A DNA stretch of 64,000 nt from the NCBI GenBank assembly GCA_015039365.1, contig WION01000013.1:558001-622000 (forward strand), read 5' to 3'. The stretch's first letter is position 1; every line of letters begins with the position of its first letter. Of this stretch, positions 55,303 to 64,000 are shown in pieces. Made by a program: the position numbers and the translations under genes. The stretch is from Amanita rubescens (taxonomy: Eukaryota > Basidiomycota > Agaricomycetes > Agaricales > Amanitaceae). Below the pieces are notes generated by a model. That model ran no database searches, was not told the origin of the DNA, and worked only from the letters and a program-made list of their open reading frames with translations.

Positions 55303-58265
55303 ATTACTACATGATAAGACTACTAGAAGTTATGTAGACGTGTAAGAGCACGCTCGCAACTCGTTAACGTACCTTATATATCCATCTCCCACACCATAGA
55401 GTTAGTATTCGCAGTACTACCAAACTCCATATGTTTCCGTATACACGCGCCAATCTTTCTGTTCGGCTCTGGGGGTCCCTCGAACGTAACTAGTTCCTCA
55501 AGTATATGCGAGAAATCTTGGTTTTTCAAGAACTTGAAAGTGTCGGAAGTGAGTCCGGCTGCGTAGATGCGCAAACATTGAGGTTTATCCGGAACAAGTG
55601 GAGACGTCCAACCAGGAGTGATTGTGGCAGTAACTTTTGATGTATCCAGGCCATAATCCACTAAAATGGCGATCCGCGGGAGATCTGAAGAATAACCAAT
55701 AGTGTGGTGTTCCAGCTGGATACCGCTCAAGTCACCATTGTTGGAATGCGCTGTGAGCTTCACGGATATGCCGCATAGTGAAAATTCCTGACGAATGCGA
55801 AAGAATATTGGTATCGCGGCATCTATCATATGCTGCCCGTGGCAACACTGGATCGCACTTGTCCTCTGCCACAATCGTCGGATCCATTCTTGAACACTAC
55901 GTATGGACGTTGTCAATTTCAGTAAAAGAATGGCAAAGATAAACTCACCTCATTCCTTCTCTTTTCCCAATATCATCCTTCATTGACACCCAATGCGAAA
56001 AATTGATATATGCATCGGCAAATAGTGCTTTTGCATTAGCTTCAGTCTCGCCCCAAAACGACGTCCCAAACAGGTATTGAAGGTAACCAACGAGAGGAAC
56101 CATCTTACAATCGAAGAGTTCGGATTCCGGGGTAAGTAATGGCACCGGAAAGTCCTGGACTGATTGTCGAATATAGAGATCCTTGCCAAGTAGGAAAATC
56201 AACCGGTTTGCCAATTCTCCAGTTTTTCCAACTTCAATAAGTCCTGCTTTTACCTTTTCATTTAGCGCCACGAGTATATCCTTTCGGGCCTTGGGTGATT
56301 GGTGCAAGAGTTGTGCCGCAACGCATGACAGGAGTGGTTCCGAAGGATACGTAGTAAAACTCCACGTCCGCTCTTCAGTTGTTGCAAGGTACACACGTCC
56401 GTGGCTGGCAACTGCATTTTCAATATGCGAGATTGCTTCTTTGTAACCAAAGTAGATGTCGAGACCGAATCGTTGCGCAAGTACTGCTAATTGGTCTCCG
56501 ATATCTGGTTTGTTTTCCTCAATCCCAGGGGCAAGTTTCAGCCGTGCCAATAACTCCAAGCTTCCAACATCTCCTATTGATGTCCATCTGTCAGATAAAT
56601 AAGTAAAGAACTAGGATGAAATAGCCAATTTCGCACAGTGGACGGCCAAAACCTCTTATATATTTCAACTTGGCATTTTTATCAGCCGGTATTTCATTGG
56701 AGGGTGTTGCCATTTGATCCCATCCTAATTCGGTATAGGGAGGAAATAATAATCGCCCAATATTGACTCTGGCCGAGTTGTCTGATGTGAAGATTAGCAC
56801 AAGAGAATGAAATATGGAGGGAGTTCTTAACATTTAGGTTGTGGTGTTGCAAAATCGGCAACTTTTGATGTTGTCGAGGCAAATACAACCCAACATCTAG
56901 CCGATCTAGTGGGAGCGGAATAGTCTGCTATTGCTCTGCAAAAAATGATTGATGGCCTCCAATTACCCGGCGATTGTGTCAGGGTCAGTTCATGGGCTTC
57001 GTCTACCGCAATTACCAAAAAAGGCCCATGCGGCTTTTTCCTTTCCGCAAGCATCTTGTACAATGAAGCATATGCTTTCCACATCGCCGTTACCCCATTA
57101 ATATCACTTATTTGTGGGTATATCTGGAGGGAATGATAAGTTAGATGTTTTGATCGTGGGTGAAGGCTCACATTGTCATATTCTTTCTGTACATCGCAGA
57201 AGAAAAAATGCCGCGTCGCGACGCAAATGGGGTTAACTAATTCAGTCATGCCAGCGTTCCATTCTTTAATGAAATTTTCCCTGCTGCTTGCACTCAGACG
57301 CTGTTCAAGACACTTGAAAATAGCAATAAAAAACGCATGACATTTGCGGGTGTAAGTACCCTCATTGGTGAAGTTTCTTGTTAGAATCTCTGCAGGAAAT
57401 GCATCTGGAGGAGGAAATGCGTGCTTGTCTCCAGGATCACGTAAATTCATGTAAAGGACTATGACATCATTTTTACGAAGCTAAATACAATGCTAAGCTA
57501 TGAACAATGCTAGAATGAGAGGACACTCACCTCACACAGCAAACGTGATTTCCCCGTCCCCGAGCTCTGAACAATGCTGCAGAATTTTCCGTAATAATTG
57601 GCTTCTCCGTATTTTTTTTCATTGTCCCTCAGGTATTCAAGGAAGCCGCGAACAGCCATGCCGCGATAGTCCTGGTCGAATGCTGTAACTATATCTTCCG
57701 AGAGTTGCTCGGATCCTGTTGCAATCCCCATAAATTTAGTCCAATTTAACTGCAACAACTCACGATTCATCTCAGGTGGTTGCGGGTATTGACTTGGTCC
57801 TTTCCTATGTTGTAAGATTTCTAGGTAATTTAATGTAAATTGATGAAGATCGGATGATGGGTAGATATCTCACCCCGGATCTTTCTGAATGACCCAGATT
57901 CCATTGCCTCTGGGACATGTTTTTCAAGATCGCGGTTTTCGCGGACAAGGAGAAGAGCATCGTCCATTTTAATCGGAGGAAGGGTGCCATTTGAGACGTT
58001 AGATGTGAGAAAGATGGCATTCGCTGTAAAGTTCGACCAGTCGTTCTTGGGATAATTTTCAAGTATTTGAAGGATTTGACGGTCAAAATCCTTATGTTGC
58101 AGATCTGTCAAGCCATCGCGGATCGTTGCCAGGGACTGCCCTGTTGGATCAGCGATCTCTCGCTTCTGTCGGATTGCAGGAGGAGCACTGTGACTAAGGG
58201 GCGCAGTGGGACATTTAGCCATTGCGGTGGATTAGGAACAACGCTAAGTGATAGGAGGCATATGT
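55303..58265 (-). repeat. Right arm of large inverted duplication (partner 9218-12163)
   Basis: The arm is nearly identical to 9218-12163 in inverted orientation. Homology stops abruptly at both ends, immediately outside the gene. Introns are conserved in both arms. Confidence 0.93.
55374..58222 (-). CDS. P-loop NTPase/Crinkler-like protein, intact copy
   Basis: The start ATG 58222 (MAKCPTAPLSHSAPPAIRQK) is followed by a helical header region, then Walker A SSGTGKSRLLCE (near 57555), a joined exon LRKNDVIVLYMNLRDPG, and a Walker B-like FLVIAVDEAHELT. Middle exons (55945-56559 and 56600-56830) are helical. The C-terminal exon (55374-55916) starts SVQEWIRRLWQRTSAIQCC and contains RIAILVDYGLDTSK and LRIYAAG. 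The layout fits Crinkler-type proteins, where a P-loop ATPase is coupled to a restriction-endonuclease-like domain; such families are thought to derive from transposons and to act as toxins or effectors. That placement is inferred from motifs, not from a search. Unlike the left copy, the last exon is open to the stop codon. Confidence 0.72.
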
Positions 58266-58965
58266 GACACAGGTTGTTCAAGTGCGGCAGTCAGTCTGGC
58301 CTGAAGTACGTCATTTCTTCATTGTCTGCAATCCAATGTCCACTTGGACTTCTCAAGGGTATGAAAGATGTGCGAAGTGGCCGGGCCGTCAAGAGTTTGC
58401 CTTGTCATGGCGAAGCGCAGCACACTGTCTGAAGCACATTGGGGTATGCCGTCCGCTAGAGCCTAGTCCGTCACGTCTGCAGAGCGCTGTGTTGCCCTCG
58501 ACGCCCGCTTTCTCTGTCACATCGTCTTCGCTCGACTCCACGTCCAGGCCCACACCCAAGCATACGTTTTCTGTCTGTCGTAGACATATAAATAGTCCCC
58601 TCAGTACGAATATCCGTAACTGAGGGGAGATGTTCCTTACAATCTTTACTATAGGTTCAATAGGTATATGCCAAATATCCGTAACTGTCTGTCCCCAACC
58701 ATACCACTTTGCATTCATCAGCATTGATGGGTACGTATAGCGCTCGAGAGCAGCGCGTCCGAGTGCAGCTACTAGTCCCCGGCCTCGGACCATGCCACGC
58801 GAAGTGGTGGCCATGGTTTGACGGAAAGGGCCGTGGCGGGATCCCGGAAAAGTTTCCTTATGCGGACCCGGTCCGATCCAGTGATTCTGAATCGCCAGCG
58901 CGTCAACGGTTGTTCCCTCCCATCTTTCACATCGCTTTATATCTTGTAACGAGTAAGCAATCAAA
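58266..58965. promoter_or_regulatory. Upstream region of malate dehydrogenase
   Basis: These 700 bp separate the P-loop gene and malate dehydrogenase, which are transcribed divergently. Two similar blocks ending ATATCCGTAACTG lie at about 58609-58621 and 58675-58687. I see no gene; the minus-strand open frame across it is addressed under rejected items. Confidence 0.4.
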
Positions 58966-60470
58966 ATGGTCAAGGCTGTTGTTCTCGGCGCTGCGGGTGA
59001 GTGACTATCCTGCGTTTGTATCTCCACTTGAGTTGGCATATCAATCTACATCTATATCTCCCTATCTATTATCCGTCATCGGGCACGATGGCTTATGCAG
59101 CTGGTTTATAGGCGGTATTGGACAGCCTCTTGCGCTGCTGTTGAAGGCGAATCCTCTTATTACGGAGGTTTGTTCTCACTCGGGCGATTTTTTGGATTGG
59201 TCTTAAACTTTTCGTATGTTAGCTCGGCCTGTATGATATCGTCAACACTCCAGGAGTTGCAGCGGATTTGTCGCATATCCCGTCCAACGCCAAAGTCGAG
59301 GGATACCTCCCTGACAACGATGGTCTAGCAAAAACTCTCAAAGGTGCCGATGTTGTCGTGATTCCGGCTGGTGTTCCGCGCAAACCCGGTGTATGTGTAT
59401 TTCTGCTGCTCAAATATATGTGATGAACTGATATTTTTGTAACTAGATGACAAGGTACAAATTCTTTCTAATCATTGCGCTACGTGTGGCTGATGTTGAT
59501 ATGTTGGTGAATAAGAGATGATCTGTTCAAGGTTTGTTAGCTTTAATAAGATGTGCGATTGCTTATCTCGTTTTTTTAGATCAATGCAGGTATCGTGAGA
59601 GATTTGGCGGCGGGCATTGCCAAGGCAGCACCGAAAGCTTTCGTGCTTGTCATTTCAAACCCTGTCAATTCGACTGTTCCGATCGTGAGTGAAGTGTTCA
59701 AGAAACACGGCGTCTATGATCCCAAGAGGTGTGTGAAAAATATCCGCTTTTCGAGACCGTTATCGAGAATATTTTTGTCAGGATCTTCGGAGTGACGACC
59801 CTGGATGTCATACGAGCGTCTACGTTTGTCGCGGAGATTCACGGCGATCTTTCTTATTCTTCCAAAGTTGTTGTGCCTGTCGTTGGTGGTCACAGCGGTG
59901 TCACGGTCAGTGTATGATGGAAGCTATGGATGTATTTTTGACCTGCTTGTCATAGATCGTGCCTTTGCTGTCACAGGCATCGCACCCGCTTCCCGCTTCT
60001 GCGGATACCTCCGCGTTGGTGAAGAGAATCCAGTACGGAGGCGATGAAGTTGTCAAGGCTAAGAATGGTGCAGGATCTGCGACGTTGTCGATGGCTTACG
60101 CCGGAGCGGAGTTTACGTCCAAGGTGATCCGTGCGCTCAAGGGCGAAAAGGGTATCGTCACGCCTACCTTTGTCAACTTGGAGGCAGACATGGTGGGAGG
60201 TGCAGCGTTGAAGAAGGATATTGGAGCTAACATTGCATACTTTGCAAGTAATGTTGAGCTGGGGGTAAGTGGCGTTTTGCAATTCAATTCGGGTCAGCGA
60301 TTGATGTGATTGATCGACGATCACAGCGCAACGGAGTTGAGAAGATCTATTCCCTCGGTAAGATCTCTGACGAGGAAAAGGCGCTTGTGAGTGCCGCTGT
60401 GCCGGAGCTTGAGACGAACATAAGCACGGGAACGAAATTCAGTCTAGACGCTGGTAAACCGGCATTGTAG
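58966..60470 (+). CDS. NAD-dependent malate dehydrogenase
   Basis: This enzyme interconverts malate and oxaloacetate with NAD. The start ATG 58966 gives [10 protein letters not shown], spliced to [16 protein letters not shown] (Rossmann motif GAAGGIGQP). There is no mitochondrial presequence, so the product is probably cytosolic. Further landmarks are [17 protein letters not shown], the substrate-binding [39 protein letters not shown] and the catalytic His in [12 protein letters not shown]. It ends LDAGKPAL at TAG 60468. MTR is encoded by an 8-nt exon (59447-59454) and DDLFK by a 16-nt exon (59516-59531). One exon (59781-59905) is the parent of fragments at 43981 and 49085. Length is about 330 residues, normal for the family, and no defect was seen. 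Confidence 0.95.
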
Positions 60471-60588
60471 AGTAGTGTAGTGTGTTTGTGTAAGAATAGA
60501 AATCTCATGCCTGGGTCCCCGACGTCACGTGCACGTGTGCGCTACCTTGCGTCGCCCCTCTCTCGCATGCCTTACGCCGTCTCCCGCC

Positions 60589-63500
60589 ATGGCTGCCTCA
60601 AAGCTGCCCATTCTCGCCCTTCCACATCCTCTCCTCATTCTCCCCGCTTCACGATTCACAATGCCAGTTCATAGGCACGTCGGTGAAGCAATGCTCGCCC
60701 TTATAGAAGAGTCAGATGCTCTCCCGGTCGTCGCTGCCGTCCCGGTCACTTCCCCAACAAGTGACCCATACGACCCCAATTCACAACACACGGAACCTAT
60801 GTTGGCAGAATGGGGTACTGCCGCAAGAGTGCTCCGAATTGTAAGACCCCCTACAAGGGGTTCGCGCCAGCCGTACCTCGTTTCGCTGCACGGTCTCACC
60901 CGCGTTCGCATCGGCACGTCAAAGTCTGCCGTTGTCCCTCTTCCGGCGAGCGAGTGGATCAACACGCTTTCGCATCACGAGGTTGAGTATCCCCCGACGG
61001 AGAGGGTACCGAGTAGGGATGCGGTTGAGAAGTTCAAGCATTCAGCGACGAGGCTGTTGGATAGACTTGCCAAAGATTCGGTGCAGCATTCCAAGAGGGA
61101 TGGGTATATGAAGATTGCTGCTATGCTGGAGGATGTGACAGATGCTCGGGCGTCATGGATGGCGGACGTGTTGGTTGGGACAATCAATGGAGAGTATGCT
61201 GATAAACTAGGTGAGTATGTATGTGTAGCGCCCTTGTTCTGGTCTAATTCTCGCCAATAGCCATGTTAAGTACACCCGATTCTGAAGCGAGACTCAAACT
61301 AGCTACGGAGATATTCCTCAAACAAGCTTCCATCTCCGAAGTAACGAAGAAGATTGCAACGGCTGTCGACGAGTCGTTGTCGAAGCAACAGAAAGAGTTT
61401 TTCCTCCGTCAACAACTTGCGGCTATCCAGCGCGAGTTGAGCGCTCTCCAGCGGACTTCTTCAGGGGAAGGAGTCGCAGGAGGAAGCTCATCAGAATTGG
61501 ACGACGATGAACAACATGAAGCAGATGATATGGCCGACTTGAAACGCAAAATTGAGGCTATGGCGCCCGGCTCGGAGGAACGCAAGATGGGTGTGAGAGA
61601 ATGGAGGAGGCTGAAACGGATACCTCAGGGTAGCGTCGAGCACGGTGTGGTCAGAAGCTATGTATGTCGTTCAACCTTTTCTTTCCGGCCCGTTAATCTG
61701 ACGTGCGTAGCTTGAATGGTTAACCTCGATACCATGGTCAAATTCGACTTTTGCGCCGCCTATATCTCAGCCCCAGATTAGAGACAAGAGATTCTTGATT
61801 AACGCAAGAGCTCAGCTGGATGCTGACCATTTCGGCCTGGACAAGATTAAGCGGAGATTAATTGAATACCTGGCTGTGGTAAGGCTAAAACAGTTGGTTG
61901 CTGACAAGGAGCACAAGGAAGATCAGGAGAAGATGGCGGCAAAGGCGGCTGATCAGGTAACGATGAAAGATGGAGAGGGCAAGGATGTCCAGGCCAACAA
62001 GAACCTGCAAATTGTACCTCACCAACATCATCATCATCACCAGCCATTGGTAAAGCCTCAGTCGAGGCGAGTCGTCAAGGGGCCTATTTTACTGTACGTT
62101 TCTTACGCCACAGTTCGAGGACGTTGCTGATGTACGACAATAAACAGGTTTGTCGGGCCACCGGGAACGGGCAAGACCTCGCTCGGTCAATCCATAGCCA
62201 AAGCGCTTGGGAGGCCGTTCCAGCGCATCTCATTGGGCGGCGTGAGGGACGAAGCTGAGATTAGAGGTCATAGACGGACGTATGTCGCCAGCGGGCCTGG
62301 GTTGATTGTGCAAGCGCTGAGGAAAGCTGGGAGGCCAGACCCCGTCATGTTGCTGTGAGTGACGTCACAATGGGCGTGGATCATTCATTGACTCAAGTCG
62401 TACGATATAGGGACGAGATTGACAAGATTGGGCAGAGTAATTTCCATGGTGACCCTGCCGCTGCGTTATTGGAAGTGTTGGATCCTGAGCAGAATCATAC
62501 GTTTAATGTAAGAGCGTCGTTTATATTATCTCAAAGAGTGGAATTGGTCTAATACAATATCGCTAATTAGGATCATTACATCAATGTACCGATCGACCTC
62601 AGTCAAGTCCTTTTCATATGTACTGCGAACACTCTCGACACCATCTCTGCGCCGCTTTTGGACAGATGTGAGGTGGTACAACTTTCTGGTACGTAGGTAT
62701 TCTTTCGAACGAAATCCCCGTTTATTCATGCAACTAATTAGGTTATACACATGACGAAAAGATGCACATCGCGCGAAGGTTTTTGTTGCCAAAGCAGCTG
62801 AAAGCAAACGGGCTGAACGAGGATCATTTTGCCATTACGGAGCCCGCTTTGCTGCATATCGCCACGCGGTATACGAGAGAAGCTGGTGTTCGCAGTCTCG
62901 AGCGCGCCATTGGTGCCGTTGTTCGGTATAAAGCTGTGGAATGGTCAGATTCTATTGACGCGTTCAATGACCATCAGCCCGAGCCAAGCTCCAGTTCAAA
63001 CCCAAGTCCGGAGCAAGGAGGTACTATCGTTGTTTCCGGCGGGAGGAAGAGAGAGTATAAGCGGGTCGTGGAAGAACACGAGCTTGAGAAGGTTCTCGGA
63101 ATTGCGCGGTGGGATGGGGAAGAGAAGGAACGAGAGGAACGGCGAGGGGTCGTCTACGGTCTCGTTGTGATGGGCCAGGGCGAAGGCGGTATTCTGCCCG
63201 TCGAGACGATTGCGGTTCCGGGGACTGGGAAGCTAAAGTTGACCGGGAGCCTTGGGGATGTGATCAAGGAGAGCGGAGAGCTCGCGCTCAGCTGGCTCAA
63301 GATGCACGCGTATGATTTGTGCATTACGGATACGCGGTTGCAGGATCCGCTCAAGGTTCCTGAGGCGTTCGATGTGCATTTGCATTTGCCTGCTGGGGCT
63401 CAGAAGAAGGATGGGCCTAGTGCGGGGGTGGCGATGGTTTGTGCTTTTGTGAGTTTGTTGACGGGGGCGTGTGTGTCGCCGAGTGTGGCGATGACGGGTG

Positions 63501-63821
63501 AGGTGCGCGTTTCTTTCTTTGCTTGTTGCTTTGGGATTGATTCAAGGGTGTGTGTGTGTGTAGATTTCGCTGAGGGGATATGTTACGCCTGTGGGCGGGA
63601 TCAAGGAGAAAGTGCTGGGTGCACACAGGGCGCAGATGACCAAGGTGATTTTGCCCTGGGGAAACCGGAAGGATGTGGAACACGATGTGGCGCTGGAGAT
63701 TCAAAACGAGATGCAGTTTGTGTTTGTGAAGACGGTGAGAGAGGCTTTAGATGCTGCGTTTGGCAAGAACAAGTTGGCGTGGAGGAGGGGAGCTGTATTG
63801 TTGGAGAGTGCGAGGCTATAG
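60589..63821 (+). CDS. Lon protease, peroxisomal type
   Basis: Lon is an ATP-dependent AAA+ serine protease. The start ATG 60589 ([19 protein letters not shown]) opens directly into the N-terminal substrate-binding domain with no mitochondrial presequence. A coiled segment ([20 protein letters not shown]) follows, then [19 protein letters not shown] His-rich insert (HQHHHHHQP) sits shortly before the Walker A motif [14 protein letters not shown]. Walker B is VMLLDEIDKIG, and an arginine-containing [12 protein letters not shown] follows. The protease domain has the catalytic Ser in [11 protein letters not shown] and Lys in [14 protein letters not shown]. The protein ends SARL at TAG 63819; ARL is a variant peroxisomal targeting signal (PTS1). 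This agrees with LonP2/Pln, the quality-control protease of peroxisomes. Introns are short and few. The gene follows malate dehydrogenase in tandem, 119 bp after its stop codon. Confidence 0.93.
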
Positions 63822-64000
63822 TTGGCGGCATGTTTTTTTTTGGTTTTTTTCATCGCTATATTGGCTATATATACTTAACTCGTACTAGTAGTGTAAGCTG
63901 TATTAGTTGTAACTATTACCGCCACAGAACACCTGTGGCAGCGGCGTTGTACTCTTTTTTGATACGATTATGGTGGCCTGATGGAATCGTCGGCGGAGAT
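63822..64000. other. 3' flank of Lon
   Basis: T-rich DNA directly after the stop (63831-63850) probably belongs to the transcript end. Nothing else is visible up to the window edge. Confidence 0.4.

Noticed and set aside
58389..59039. 216-codon open frame on the minus strand
   Set aside because: It overlaps the promoter, first exon and first intron of malate dehydrogenase in antisense, has low-complexity composition and no recognisable motif.

Overview
The window is nuclear DNA from a mushroom-forming basidiomycete (Agaricomycetes, probably Agaricales). Genes are cut by many introns of roughly 50-60 bp with GT-AG ends and CTAAC/CTRAY-like branch sites. Several families that are expanded in Agaricomycetes are present: DUF6534 and DUF6535 membrane proteins, a FunK1 kinase, and Crinkler-like P-loop and nuclease-kinase proteins. 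I read everything by eye. Exon ends are reliable only where I give the joined reading frame.

Layout. Both ends are conserved housekeeping genes: UTP10 (1-5678, minus, cut by the left edge) on one side, cytosolic malate dehydrogenase (58966-60470) and peroxisomal-type Lon protease (60589-63821) on the other. A second housekeeping island, RFC1 and a BAG-domain protein, lies divergently at 34.7-40.0 kb. Between these islands the DNA is dynamic. A DUF6535 membrane protein (5.9-8.2 kb) is followed by a P-loop/Crinkler-like gene (9.2-12.2 kb). That gene has a nearly identical inverted twin at 55.3-58.3 kb; the left twin is frameshifted and the right one looks intact. At 15.8-26.8 kb sit a prolyl oligopeptidase, a flavin monooxygenase and a cytochrome P450, all apparently intact. 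This enzyme combination recalls the cyclic-peptide (amatoxin-type) gene neighbourhoods known in Galerina and relatives, but I see no precursor-peptide gene.

At 29.3-33.6 kb two DUF6534 genes form an inverted, convergent pair around a block of repeats and GC-rich hairpins. At 41.5-53.1 kb there is a family of small Thr/Ser-rich single-span membrane protein genes that share a promoter module: two look intact, one is frameshifted and one is a remnant. Within that interval lie a subtilisin-like protease whose 3' half is an array of short phase-1 exons separated by look-alike introns, a beta-trefoil (protease-inhibitor or lectin-like) gene just downstream of it, a FunK1 kinase, and stray copies of a malate dehydrogenase exon. 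A nuclease-kinase gene with an in-frame stop (53.7-55.1 kb) lies convergent to the intact P-loop gene.

How it fits together. The housekeeping genes cover ribosome biogenesis (UTP10), replication clamp loading (RFC1), Hsp70 regulation (BAG), malate/NAD metabolism and peroxisomal proteolysis; they are unrelated and simply frame the accessory DNA. The POP-FMO-P450 group is the best candidate for a working biosynthetic module. The membrane-protein family and the protease/trefoil pair are the most unusual local gene inventions.
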